From an uncultured Bacteroidales bacterium (GTDB taxonomy: Bacteria > Bacteroidota > Bacteroidia > Bacteroidales > UBA932): DNA of 45,114 nt. Under the pieces are notes generated by a model. The model had not been told where the DNA came from. It saw only the letters and a list, made by a program, of their open reading frames with translations, and did no database searches. This document shows positions 6,538-15,166 of the stretch, one piece after another. The stretch covers positions 1 to 45,114 of the forward strand of contig ONRD01000017.1 in assembly GCA_900320185.1 (NCBI GenBank), in the 5' to 3' direction. A program made the position numbers and the translations under genes. Every line of letters starts with the position of its first letter. Positions within the stretch are counted from its first letter, which is position 1.

Positions 6538-8331
6538 CTAGGGTTCCACCCATGGAATCCCGGCCCCTTCGTTCAGTCTTGTAATCCCGAGTTCGTTGCA
6601 GTCGTGGTTGAAGGCCTTCTCGAGGCTCTCGTGGGCCGAGGTATCTGCCCATTCGCCCCTTCCGGACATCTTCTTGTAGAAACGCCAGCTCATCTGAGCG
6701 GCACGGACGTGGCGCTGCTCGAGGCTGCCGGGTTCGCAGGCTGCTACGGCGCTGTCCCAAAGGGCGTCGATCCGGGAAAGTTCCCCGTCGCTTATCAAGT
6801 CCTTGAACAGGTCGGCGCAGTTGATGATGAGGTTGAAATGGCGCCCGTCCTTCTCCACGATGTCATGGATGTAGTCAAAGTATTCGCGGACCTGCGGGTG
6901 CGCCGGTCCGTAGAATGCCTTCATGAAGCCTGATATGAGTCCTTCCATGTCCTCTTCCGGATTCCAGAGGAGCTTTGCCAGTACGTAGGCCCGCAGTTCG
7001 CCGAATTCCCCGCTGTTGCCTCCCTGGTACATCCCCTGCTCGAAGACTCCCTTGACTCCGTTGTCGCGGAAGAAGCGGATGTTGTCCTGGAGGGTCCTGA
7101 AATTGGGGAAGGGACAGAGGTACTGGGCGAAGTTCGTCGTGTAGTCCCAGATGTAGATCCGGGAGCAGATCCTTCCCCAGTTCTCGATGTTTTCCTTGGC
7201 GTGGACGTTGGAAGGGCATTCGGCTATGGAGTGGCCGTTGCAGCCTCCTGTGCAGTAGCGCACGATGACGTTGTCCCTCGGCCTTGTGATCCGGGGAGGG
7301 GTGATCGAGTACTGGTAGGCCAGCAGGTCCACCGCCACCTCGGGATGGTCCACCTTTATCGAGTCGGCTATCCTGTTGACGAACCTGAGCATCGGCCCCA
7401 TCGGGGACCCTTCCTCTTCGATGACCGCCCTGCATTCAGGGCAGGTGCAGTAGCTGTCGATGACGAAGGAGTCGTTTTGCGACACCGAGACTATCCTGGC
7501 CTCCGGCTGCTCTTCCAGCCAGAGGCGTACCTGGCTTAGAGCGATGTCGAATACGTCCTCGTTGGTCATGCAAAGCTGGCTGTAGAGATGCTTGCAGGTG
7601 CGTTCACCGTTGATTTCGGAGAAATATTCGGGGTGCGAGGCGAAATACTTGTCCGGGGGGACCAGCTGGTCGAAGGAGTGGACGAAGTGGGGGCCGGCAT
7701 AGAAGACTCCTCCGCCCCAGTCGAGCGGGAGCTGGCCTGCCAGGTTTCCGTTACGGTGCAGCTTCGTGCTGATTCCCTTGTCCCAGACGGCCGACCAGTA
7801 GACGTCGCGGTACTCGAAGACCGGTTTTTCCACCCGGTCCCTGCGTTCCACCGTAAGGGACGGTTCGTCAGGAACGGTCTCGGTGTCGGCGGCGTAGAAC
7901 TCGCAGCCGAAATCGCGGAGCAGTTCGAAGGCGCCGTACAGGGTGCCTCTTCCGTTGTTCTGCCCGGACCCGGTCACATACACCCTGGGCCCGTCCCAGA
8001 GAATTGCGAAGCCTTCACCTCCAAGGGTGTCCCTGCAGGCCTCGACCCTGGGAATGTCCCTGCTGGTCTTCCCTACGACTATCTCGCGCTGGTTTGCCGC
8101 AGGCGTCTCGTCGGTGACCGCCTGCGGGGTCTCTCCCGTGATGCGGCCGATGTATTCCGAGAGCTGCCGGACGGCCGTGAGTTCGGCAGGGGCGGCCGAT
8201 TGGGAATATACTATCGTGTAGAGGCAAGTGCCGTCCTTTGAAATGACGGCTTGCCGGGTGCAGGAAGAAAGCAGTGCCAGGAAGCACAGGACAGTTCCCG
8301 CCAATGTCCGGTCGATCGTTTTCATATCCAT
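6538..8331 (-). CDS. DUF4838 family lipoprotein (GH67-N-like)
   Basis: 597 residues with a lipoprotein signal (VLCFLALLSSC). The N-terminal third (about 35-150) looks like the alpha-glucuronidase/GH67 N-terminal domain: TAVRQLSEYIGRITGE, REIVVGKTSRD, GTLYGAFELLRDFG. The middle is DUF4838, recognisable from CTCPECRAV, MLRFVNRIADSI, and DVIVRY-like CTGGCNGHSI. DUF4838 proteins are large, mostly uncharacterised glycan-locus proteins with a barrel related to GH20/GH67-type enzymes. The gene is transcribed 22 nt behind a GH78-like lipoprotein, so the two probably act on the same glycan at the cell surface. ATG 8331 or ATG 8325 could be the start; the signal peptide is the same either way. The enzymatic activity is not established for this family. 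Confidence 0.85.
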   Translation of the reverse strand: MDMKTIDRTLAGTVLCFLALLSSCTRQAVISKDGTCLYTIVYSQSAAPAELTAVRQLSEYIGRITGETPQAVTDETPAANQREIVVGKTSRDIPRVEACRDTLGGEGFAILWDGPRVYVTGSGQNNGRGTLYGAFELLRDFGCEFYAADTETVPDEPSLTVERRDRVEKPVFEYRDVYWSAVWDKGISTKLHRNGNLAGQLPLDWGGGVFYAGPHFVHSFDQLVPPDKYFASHPEYFSEINGERTCKHLYSQLCMTNEDVFDIALSQVRLWLEEQPEARIVSVSQNDSFVIDSYCTCPECRAVIEEEGSPMGPMLRFVNRIADSIKVDHPEVAVDLLAYQYSITPPRITRPRDNVIVRYCTGGCNGHSIAECPSNVHAKENIENWGRICSRIYIWDYTTNFAQYLCPFPNFRTLQDNIRFFRDNGVKGVFEQGMYQGGNSGEFGELRAYVLAKLLWNPEEDMEGLISGFMKAFYGPAHPQVREYFDYIHDIVEKDGRHFNLIINCADLFKDLISDGELSRIDALWDSAVAACEPGSLEQRHVRAAQMSWRFYKKMSGRGEWADTSAHESLEKAFNHDCNELGITRLNEGAGIPWVEP

Positions 8332-8353
8332 TGATGATTATCGTTTTTCAAGG

Positions 8354-10540
8354 TTATTCTTCTATGAGGCGGTAGCCCTTGGGAAGCTTGACCTTGCGGT
8401 CGATTTTCCCGTCTTTCATCGTCCATTCAAGGCTGATGTCTCCTTCGGGGACAGGAAGTACTGCCGAGCAGCTTTCCAGTCCGGTGTCGCGGAGCCGCAG
8501 GGTGACAGTCTTTCCGACGCGGTCCACGTCATGGATTCCTGCCACGTCGCGGTAGATCACGTGTGCGAGGTGGGAGGCGAAGCCGTGGTTGCAGCTTGCC
8601 GTGGCTCCCATGTTCTCCCACAGGGTCCCGGTCAGCTCGACCATGGGGAGGAAGTAGTCGAAGGTCTCTTCAAGCAACTGACGGGTCAGGCCTTCCCTTG
8701 AAAGCAGTTCCGGACGCAGGTAGTTGCCTATGAATGCGTTTGCGAACGGGACGTCGGGGTAGGGGTTGACCTTGTTCCTCTTCGGCCCGAATTCGTTGAC
8801 CAGCCGGTCCCAGAGTTCGGGATAGTCCTCCTTCGAAGCGGTGTGGAAGAAGAAAGCATAGTACTGGCAGACCTCGGTGTGGTTGTCTGTGCGCTGGAGA
8901 GTTCCGTCGGGCTGGCGCACTGCGTTGTCGCAGAAGAACCGGCCGTCGTAGGACTGCTGCCGTATGGTCTCCCTGATCCGGGAAGCCTTCTCGCGGAGGG
9001 AAGCGTCCGAGTAGAGCCTGCCCATGGCGTCCAGCATCTCGGCGTAGAGCATGTTGGTCGGATAGTTGACATCCTGGGTGAAGCTGTTGGCGGCCGACCA
9101 CTCGATGAACACCCATTTGTCCAGTTTCTCCAGCAGGCCGTCGGCGTTGAGGTATTTTTCGAAGAAGGCGGCCAGGGCGTACATCCTGTCACGGGCCTTG
9201 TCCACCAGCTCGCGGTCGCCGCTGCGGGCAAGGTATTCCTCGAGCTCTAGGACGTACCACATCGCCCAGTTGGGTATGTAGTTGTAGTCCCAGTGGTCCG
9301 ATGGATAGCACATCGGAAGCATCCCCTCAGGGACCCATGGAAGCTTTTCGGGAAGGATGAAGTTCTCGAGGAAGTTCTTTTCCAGCAGGGTGTTGCCGGA
9401 AAGGTCACAGGTGACCCGGGAGGAGAAGAAACTGTCGCACAGCCAGCCGGCCCTCTCGCGTGAGGGTGTGTCCATGAAGACGTCCAGGGAGCTCTGCCGG
9501 ATCGTTTCCCTGGCGGCTTCGAAGATGCGTACGAGATCGGGATTGCTGCAGGTGAACCTGCCCCTGTGGACGTCCGAGTTGCAGTAGTCGCGCATGAACA
9601 TCCTTTCGACTGAGGCGTCTCCCTCGACCGCCACCTGTGCATATTGCATGGTGTAGGGCTCGAAACTCTCAAGGGTGTAGCGGCCGGGCTCGAGTTCGTA
9701 GACGATGTAGCCCCTGAAAGACATGCGGTGCCTGACCTCTCCGCCGGTGAGCAGCTCGTCGAAGTCCACGGTGACGCGGCTCCTGGACTTGACGGAGACT
9801 TCCATCCCGAGGAAGCCGCTGCAGTCTTTCCCGAAAGAGAAGATGACGGCCTTGTCGGAATCGACCCGGGAGGCTTCGCGCAAGGTATAGTCCGGATAAG
9901 GCACTCTTCTGGAAATAAGGGTTTTGGGCTCCTGCTGCTTCAATGGAACCTCCTTTGCGGAGGAGAACGAAAGGGAAGTCTCCCAGTCCCCGTACGACGG
10001 TTCCAGGATCCAGTATTCCATCTGTGGCCGCTGGAAACTGAACTTCGGAACGTCCTGTTTGCGCCAGCCAAGGTCGTAGGCCTTGAAGTCCCTGCCGGTC
10101 CAGGCGATGCATTCCCGGCCGGAATGTATTTCAGCCATCAGGAATGAGGGCTGTGAGATAAGATAGAACGAGGGCTCGTTGTACCCGGCTACCTCGATGC
10201 TCACCACGTTGTCCCCCTTGCCAAGGAAAGGTCCTATGTCATAGCAGTCGACACGGTAGAAACCGTGGGCCGCGACGCATGGCCCGTGACCGACGAAATT
10301 TCCGTTGACCTTGAGGCGGTAGTCGGTAGATGCGGCGATGCGGATGTCCGCTTTCCGCTTCCCCTTGATGACTTCGCGGAAAGAGAGGGTGAGGTTCTTT
10401 TCAAGTTCCCTTCCTTCCGCCCAGACCGGGACGGCTTTCTCGAAACTGTCCACTTCGGAGAGGGAAACTTCCTTTCCCGGACTGCAGGACGCCAGCATCA
10501 GGATGGCGAGCGCCCCGTACAACATCGATTTCGCTTTCAT
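8354..10540 (-). CDS. GH78-like (alpha-L-rhamnosidase family) lipoprotein
   Basis: 728 residues with a lipoprotein signal (LMLASC). An N-terminal sandwich domain (AASTDYRLKVNGNFVGHGP, GDNVVSIEVAGYNEPS) precedes an (alpha/alpha)6 barrel of the bacterial rhamnosidase type. The catalytic loop MDTPSRERAGWLCD corresponds to the DCPQRDERxGWxGD block of GH78. It keeps the Glu proposed as general acid and the following Asp. TLWENMGATASCNHGF supplies the Glu and Asn-His seen near the general base. A rhamnosidase or a related enzyme removing terminal deoxy-sugars is likely, but the divergence from the canonical motif makes the sugar uncertain. It is the first gene of a two-gene operon with the DUF4838 lipoprotein, with -7 boxes directly upstream. 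Confidence 0.82.
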   Translation of the reverse strand: MKAKSMLYGALAILMLASCSPGKEVSLSEVDSFEKAVPVWAEGRELEKNLTLSFREVIKGKRKADIRIAASTDYRLKVNGNFVGHGPCVAAHGFYRVDCYDIGPFLGKGDNVVSIEVAGYNEPSFYLISQPSFLMAEIHSGRECIAWTGRDFKAYDLGWRKQDVPKFSFQRPQMEYWILEPSYGDWETSLSFSSAKEVPLKQQEPKTLISRRVPYPDYTLREASRVDSDKAVIFSFGKDCSGFLGMEVSVKSRSRVTVDFDELLTGGEVRHRMSFRGYIVYELEPGRYTLESFEPYTMQYAQVAVEGDASVERMFMRDYCNSDVHRGRFTCSNPDLVRIFEAARETIRQSSLDVFMDTPSRERAGWLCDSFFSSRVTCDLSGNTLLEKNFLENFILPEKLPWVPEGMLPMCYPSDHWDYNYIPNWAMWYVLELEEYLARSGDRELVDKARDRMYALAAFFEKYLNADGLLEKLDKWVFIEWSAANSFTQDVNYPTNMLYAEMLDAMGRLYSDASLREKASRIRETIRQQSYDGRFFCDNAVRQPDGTLQRTDNHTEVCQYYAFFFHTASKEDYPELWDRLVNEFGPKRNKVNPYPDVPFANAFIGNYLRPELLSREGLTRQLLEETFDYFLPMVELTGTLWENMGATASCNHGFASHLAHVIYRDVAGIHDVDRVGKTVTLRLRDTGLESCSAVLPVPEGDISLEWTMKDGKIDRKVKLPKGYRLIEE

Positions 10541-10568
10541 TGATGGATGTGGTTGGATGGTTCTCCGT

Positions 10569-10585
10569 CAAAGATAGCAAATATA
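10569..10585 (-). promoter_or_regulatory. Paired -7 boxes for the GH78-like/DUF4838 operon
   Basis: On the minus strand TATATTTG (10578-10585) and TATCTTTG (10569-10576) follow each other. Either gives a short leader of about 25-35 nt before the GH78-like start. Confidence 0.55.
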
Positions 10586-10623
10586 GTCCAATCAAGGAAG
10601 GCCTGGGGGAGGAGGATGGCCCG

Positions 10624-10656
10624 TTTTTGCCGTTCCAAATAATAGTTGTACCTTTG
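10624..10656 (+). promoter_or_regulatory. Bacteroidetes promoter for etfB-etfA-acyl-CoA dehydrogenase
   Basis: TTTTTG (10624-10629), a 19-nt spacer, then TACCTTTG (10649-10656) fit the TTTG-N19-TAnnTTTG pattern. The leader then holds a small perfect hairpin, TACCCT-GA-AGGGTA (10663-10676). Confidence 0.65.
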
Positions 10657-10700
10657 CAAGGATACCCTGAAGGGTAGACCCATACTTAAATCGAACGAAT

Positions 10701-11570
10701 ATGAGTTTGAAAATCGTTGTTCTGGCCAAGCAAGTGCCGGACACCCGCAATGTGGGCAAGGATGCGATGACTGCGGAAGGAACCGTCAACCGCGCAGCCC
10801 TTCCCGCAATCTTCAACCCGGACGACCTGGCCGCTCTCGAGCAGGCGCTCCGGCTCAAGGAACAGAATCCAGGATCGACAGTCGGAGTCCTCACCATGGG
10901 ACCGCCCCGTGCAGGGGAGATCATCCGCCAGGGACTCTTCAGGGGAGCCGATACGGGCTGGCTGCTGACAGACAGGCTTTTCGCCGGCGCCGACACCCTT
11001 GCCACATCCTACGCCCTTGCCACGGCGATCCGTAAGATAGGCGACGTGGACCTTGTGATCGGAGGCCGTCAGGCCATAGACGGCGACACCGCCCAGGTAG
11101 GTCCCCAGGTAGCCCAGAAACTCGGGCTGAACCAGGTCACCTATGTGGAGGAGATCCTTTCGGTCGAGGACGGCGCGGCTACTGTGAGGCGCCTCATCGA
11201 CGGTGGAGTGGAGACTGTCAAGGTCCCTCTCCCGGCCGTGCTTACCATCAACGGAAGCGCTGCTCCCTGCCGTCCCCAGAACGCCCGCCTTGTGATGAAA
11301 TACAAATATGCCACCTGCCCGGCGGAGCGGCCTGCCGACGACCCCAGGGCATCCCTCTACGAGGAGCGTCCCTATCTGACGCTGAACCAGTGGAGCGTGG
11401 CCGATGTCGACGGAGACCCTTCCCAGTGCGGCCTTTCCGGTTCTCCTACCAAGGTCAAGGGGGTCGTGAACATTGTCTTCCAGGCCAAGGAGAGCAAGAC
11501 TCTCACGGCTTCCGACAGCGATGTCGAATCCCTCGTGAAGGAATTGTTGAACGAAAAAATCATCGGCTGA
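10701..11570 (+). CDS. etfB: Electron transfer flavoprotein, beta subunit (EtfB/FixA)
   Basis: 289 residues, slightly longer than the usual 250-265. It opens with KIVVLAKQVPDT, the standard EtfB start, and continues with IFNPDDLAALEQALRLKE, VLTMGPPRA and GRQAIDGDTAQVGPQ. With EtfA it forms a cytosolic FAD protein that carries electrons from acyl-CoA dehydrogenases. The DGDTAQVGP segment (127-135) resembles EtfB of electron-bifurcating Etf complexes (clostridial Bcd-Etf type) rather than the DDDxNQTGQ form typical of mitochondrial-type Etf. A bifurcating or NADH-linked role is therefore worth testing. It is first in an operon with etfA (4-nt gap) and an acyl-CoA dehydrogenase gene, behind a clear promoter. 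Confidence 0.95.
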   Translation: MSLKIVVLAKQVPDTRNVGKDAMTAEGTVNRAALPAIFNPDDLAALEQALRLKEQNPGSTVGVLTMGPPRAGEIIRQGLFRGADTGWLLTDRLFAGADTLATSYALATAIRKIGDVDLVIGGRQAIDGDTAQVGPQVAQKLGLNQVTYVEEILSVEDGAATVRRLIDGGVETVKVPLPAVLTINGSAAPCRPQNARLVMKYKYATCPAERPADDPRASLYEERPYLTLNQWSVADVDGDPSQCGLSGSPTKVKGVVNIVFQAKESKTLTASDSDVESLVKELLNEKIIG

Positions 11571-11574
11571 GCAT

Positions 11575-12597
11575 ATGGACAACGTATTCGTATATTGTGA
11601 AATTGAAGGGACGACCGTAGCGGAGGTCTCCCAGGAGCTGCTTACCAAAGGAAGGAAACTCGCTTCGCAGCTCGGAGTCGAGCTCCACGCCGTGGTGGCC
11701 GGTACGGGCATCAGGGGCAAGGTTGAAGACCAGATCCTTCCCTACGGAGTCGACAAGCTTTTCGTGTTCGACGGCAAGGGGCTGTTCCCTTACACGTCGG
11801 CCCCCCATACCGACATCCTCGTCCATCTGTTCCAGGAGGAGAAACCACAGATCTGCCTCATGGGAGCGACCGTCATAGGCCGTGACCTCGGCCCGAGGGT
11901 CTCCTCTTCCCTGACCAGCGGCCTCACTGCGGACTGCACCCAGCTGGAGATAGGGTCCTACACCGATGCCAGGACAAAGCAGACCTACGACAACCTCCTC
12001 TACCAGATCCGTCCCGCCTTCGGCGGCAACATCGTGGCTACGATCGTCAATCCTGAACATCGTCCCCAGATGGCGACGGTTCGTTCAGGCGTCATGCAGA
12101 AGGCCCTCTACGAAGGAAAGGCAAGGGGAGAGGTCGTCTATCCTGACGTGGATTCCTACGTCGGCCCCGAGGCCTATGTGGTCCAGGTCCTCGACCATCA
12201 CGTGCAGGCTGCCCGTCACAATCTCAAGGGAGCGTCCATCGTGGTCTCCGGAGGCTACGGAATGGGTTCCAAGGAAGGCTTCGACATGCTTTTCGACCTT
12301 GCAAAGGTTCTCCACGCAGAGGTCGGCGCAAGCCGCGCGGCCGTGGATGCAGGCTTCTGCGACAACGACAGGCAGATCGGCCAGACCGGAATCACCGTCC
12401 ATCCGAAGGTCTACATCGCCTGCGGGATTTCAGGCCAGATCCAGCACATCGCCGGGATGCAGGACAGCAGCATCATAATCAGCATCAATTCCGATCCTGA
12501 CGCACCTATCAACAAGATCGCCGACTATGTGATCACAGGTACCGTCGAGGAAGTGATTCCCAAACTCATCAAGTATTACAAGCAGAACAGCAAATAA
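11575..12597 (+). CDS. etfA: Electron transfer flavoprotein, alpha subunit (EtfA/FixB)
   Basis: 340 residues, the usual EtfA length. The N-terminal adenine-nucleotide-hydrolase-like domain (to about residue 200) leads to the conserved FAD domain. That domain begins GASIVVSGGYGMGSKEGF and carries VGASRAAVDAGF, IGQTGITVHPKVYIACGISG and QHIAGMQDSSIIISIN. These blocks hold the FAD that shuttles electrons to the partner dehydrogenase or quinone reductase. It lies between etfB (4 nt) and the acyl-CoA dehydrogenase (15 nt), so the three products probably form one functional unit. All FAD-binding segments look intact. Confidence 0.96.
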   Translation: MDNVFVYCEIEGTTVAEVSQELLTKGRKLASQLGVELHAVVAGTGIRGKVEDQILPYGVDKLFVFDGKGLFPYTSAPHTDILVHLFQEEKPQICLMGATVIGRDLGPRVSSSLTSGLTADCTQLEIGSYTDARTKQTYDNLLYQIRPAFGGNIVATIVNPEHRPQMATVRSGVMQKALYEGKARGEVVYPDVDSYVGPEAYVVQVLDHHVQAARHNLKGASIVVSGGYGMGSKEGFDMLFDLAKVLHAEVGASRAAVDAGFCDNDRQIGQTGITVHPKVYIACGISGQIQHIAGMQDSSIIISINSDPDAPINKIADYVITGTVEEVIPKLIKYYKQNSK

Positions 12598-12612
12598 GCG
12601 GAGGAAACTATC

Positions 12613-14334
12613 ATGGCAAACTACTATACAGACCGTCCCGAAATCGCCTTTTACCTGAACCATCCCCTGATGCGCCGCATCGTGGAACTCAAGGAGCGCG
12701 GTTTCTCCGACAAGGACACCTACGAGGATGCTCCCGTTGACTACGAGGACGCCATCGAGAACTACCGCCGCCTGCTTGAGATCGTAGGCGATGTCGCCGG
12801 CAACATAATCGAGCCGAATTCCGAGTCAGTGGACCTCGAGGGCCCGCACCTCGAGAACGGCAGGATGAAATATGCCTCCAAGACCGTCGAGAACATGGAG
12901 GCTGCCACGAAGGCCGGCCTCTGGGGAATGACCATGCCTCGCCGTTACGGCGGACTGAACGTCCCCGAAACCATATTCAGCATGGCAAGCGAGATCATCT
13001 CGGCCGCCGATGCCGGCTTCCAGAACATCTGGAGCCTGCAGAGTTGCTGCGAGACCCTCTACGAGTTCGGCAACGAGGACCAGAGGAAGAGGTTCATCCC
13101 CCGCGTCTGCAGCGGGGAGACCATGTCCATGGACCTTACCGAGCCGGATGCCGGTTCCGACCTGCAGAGGGTTATGCTCAAGGCTACGTGGAGCGAGCAG
13201 GACGGCTGCTGGCTGCTCAATGGAGTCAAGCGTTTCATCACCAACGGAGATTCGGACATCCACCTCGTCCTCGCCCGTTCCGAGGAAGGGACGACCGACG
13301 GGCGCGGACTGTCCATGTTCATCTATGACAAGAGGCAGGGCGGTGTCAACGTCCGCCACATAGAGCACAAGCTCGGAATCCACGGTTCGCCTACCTGCGA
13401 ACTCACGTTCAAGAATGCCAGGGCGGAGCTCTGCGGCGAACGCCGCCTGGGCCTGATCAAGTATGTGATGGCCTTGATGAACGGAGCCCGCCTGGGCATC
13501 GCCGCGCAAAGCGTCGGAGTGTGCCAGGAGGCCCTTGTGGAGGCTACGAAATATGCAGCCGAGCGTGCCCAGTTCGGGCAGACCATCAACCATTTCCCCG
13601 GAGTCTACGACATGCTCAGCCGCATGAAGGCGAAGCTCGACGCCGGAAGGTCGCTGCTCTACCATACCTCGGCGCATGTGGACATCTACAAGGCGCTTGA
13701 GGATATCCAGCGCGAACGTCCCCTTACCGCTGAAGAGCGCGCCGAGATGAAGAAATTCTCCCGCCTCGCCGACGCCTTCACCCCGCTTGCGAAAGGCTCC
13801 AATTCCGAATATGCGAACCAGAACGCCTATGACAGCATTTCCGTCCACGGAGGTTCCGGTTTCATCATGGAGTACAAGAGCCAGCGCCTGATGCGTGACG
13901 CCAGGATATTCTCCATCTATGAGGGAACCACGCAGCTGCAGGTCGTCGCTGCAATCCGCTACATAACGAACGGGACCTATCTGGGCATCATCCGCGAGCT
14001 TCTCGGCGAGGCTGTTTCCGCCGAGCTGGAGCCTCTCCGCCAGAGAGTAGCCGCCCTTGCTGACATCTACGAGAAGAGCATCCAGACCGTCAAGGACGCC
14101 GCCGACCAGGAGGTCCTGGATTTCCTGGCACGCCGCCTCTACGACATGACCGGAGTAATCGTGATGTCATTGCTGCTGCTCCGCGACGCTTCCGTCGCTC
14201 CGGAGATGTTCCTCCGCAGCGCCCAGGTCTACACCCGCATGGCAGAGGAAGAGGTCATGGGCAAGTCCGCCTACATAGCTTCTTTCAAGCCGGAAGACCT
14301 GAAGGCCTTCCGTGCCGTCCAGCCCGGGGAGTAA
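12613..14334 (+). CDS. Acyl-CoA dehydrogenase family protein, long form
   Basis: 573 residues, against about 380 for short-chain enzymes. The core is complete: MTMPRRYGG, the FAD/substrate block MSMDLTEPDAGSDL, then FITNGDSDIH, HKLGIHGSPTCELTF, and IYEGTTQLQ with the catalytic base Glu437. The extra length is an N-terminal segment of about 80 residues and a helical C-terminal extension after about residue 450. It oxidises an acyl-CoA at C2-C3, or reduces an enoyl-CoA if working in reverse, with EtfAB as electron partner encoded just upstream. In Bacteroidales such a trio could serve short-chain fatty-acid (for example butyrate) formation or fatty-acid use; the sequence does not decide this. 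It converges on an SDR gene with only 4 nt between stops. Confidence 0.92.
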   Translation: MANYYTDRPEIAFYLNHPLMRRIVELKERGFSDKDTYEDAPVDYEDAIENYRRLLEIVGDVAGNIIEPNSESVDLEGPHLENGRMKYASKTVENMEAATKAGLWGMTMPRRYGGLNVPETIFSMASEIISAADAGFQNIWSLQSCCETLYEFGNEDQRKRFIPRVCSGETMSMDLTEPDAGSDLQRVMLKATWSEQDGCWLLNGVKRFITNGDSDIHLVLARSEEGTTDGRGLSMFIYDKRQGGVNVRHIEHKLGIHGSPTCELTFKNARAELCGERRLGLIKYVMALMNGARLGIAAQSVGVCQEALVEATKYAAERAQFGQTINHFPGVYDMLSRMKAKLDAGRSLLYHTSAHVDIYKALEDIQRERPLTAEERAEMKKFSRLADAFTPLAKGSNSEYANQNAYDSISVHGGSGFIMEYKSQRLMRDARIFSIYEGTTQLQVVAAIRYITNGTYLGIIRELLGEAVSAELEPLRQRVAALADIYEKSIQTVKDAADQEVLDFLARRLYDMTGVIVMSLLLLRDASVAPEMFLRSAQVYTRMAEEEVMGKSAYIASFKPEDLKAFRAVQPGE

Positions 14335-14338
14335 CGAC

Positions 14339-15046
14339 TCAGTCAAAGGCCAGGGATCCGAAACGGCGGATGTAGAACTGGTCGATGGTTGAACTTCCCT
14401 TCCTTGTCAAGATAAACCGGACGATTTCTGCGATTTCGTCCGGTTGTATCAATTCATCCGGGTCGATGTCCGGGCGCATCCTGGTTACCATCTCCGTGGC
14501 TACCGCTCCGGGCGAGATGAGGTGCACCCTGATCCCCAGCGGCTGGACTTCCTTTGCGAGCACCTTCGTGAATCCGGTGAGTGCATGCTTTGAGGATGAA
14601 TATACGCTCTGGTTGGGGTATCCCTTGAATCCTACGACGGAGGCGATGTTGATGATCACCGGCTTCCGGGAAAGCTTCAGGAAGGGCAGGGCTTCCTGGC
14701 AGAGGAAGAATGGAGCCTTGGCATTGACGGCGAATATCCTGTCCCACTGCTCGGGAGTGGCTTCGGTGAAGGGACCGGCGAGCGAAAGGCCGGCGCAGTT
14801 GACAAGCACGTCGATGCCGCCGAACCGTTCCGCGGCAGCTGAGATGACCCTCTTGTAGGATGACGGGTCGGCAAGGTCCTCGCATATCGTTCCAACCTTC
14901 CTGCCGAGACCTTCCATCTCCGCCTTTACCGCTTCCAGTTTCTTCATGTCCCTGCCTACAATGGCCATGTCATAGCCCATGCTGGCGATTTCAAGGGCGA
15001 TTCTCCGCCCGATCCCACGGGTGGCTCCCGTTACGAGTGCAATCAT
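14339..15046 (-). CDS. SDR family NAD(P)-dependent oxidoreductase (FabG-like)
   Basis: 235 residues, a classical short-chain dehydrogenase/reductase. The Rossmann glycine motif TGATRGIG (6-13), NCAG (83-86), catalytic Ser136, Tyr149 and Lys153 (YSSSK), and SPGAVATEM are all in place. It resembles 3-oxoacyl reductases and sepiapterin-reductase-like SDRs, but substrate cannot be assigned. The C-terminus ends QFYIRRFGSLAFD, which differs from typical FabG. The gene is convergent with the acyl-CoA dehydrogenase and probably transcribed alone; I see no convincing -7 box in the gap to the SGNH hydrolase. Confidence 0.9.
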   Translation of the reverse strand: MIALVTGATRGIGRRIALEIASMGYDMAIVGRDMKKLEAVKAEMEGLGRKVGTICEDLADPSSYKRVISAAAERFGGIDVLVNCAGLSLAGPFTEATPEQWDRIFAVNAKAPFFLCQEALPFLKLSRKPVIINIASVVGFKGYPNQSVYSSSKHALTGFTKVLAKEVQPLGIRVHLISPGAVATEMVTRMRPDIDPDELIQPDEIAEIVRFILTRKGSSTIDQFYIRRFGSLAFD

Positions 15047-15136
15047 TTCCGTTCAAATTTGGCCGGCCGGACAGTTCCGCCCGGAATCGGACGCTAATTT
15101 AACCCTTACTTCCGTAAGTTGTAACGTTAAAAAGGA

Positions 15137-15144
15137 TATATTTG
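15137..15144 (+). promoter_or_regulatory. -7 promoter box for the SGNH hydrolase gene
   Basis: TATATTTG matches TAnnTTTG, leaving a leader of roughly 18 nt. A TTG at 15118-15120 could serve as the -33 element. Confidence 0.6.
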
Positions 15145-15166
15145 TGGAAAATTAACATTCTTGCCA

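Noticed and set aside
10663-10676. TACCCT-GA-AGGGTA hairpin as an operator or riboswitch for etf
   Set aside because: Six base pairs alone cannot be distinguished from chance or simple mRNA structure; noted only in the promoter entry.
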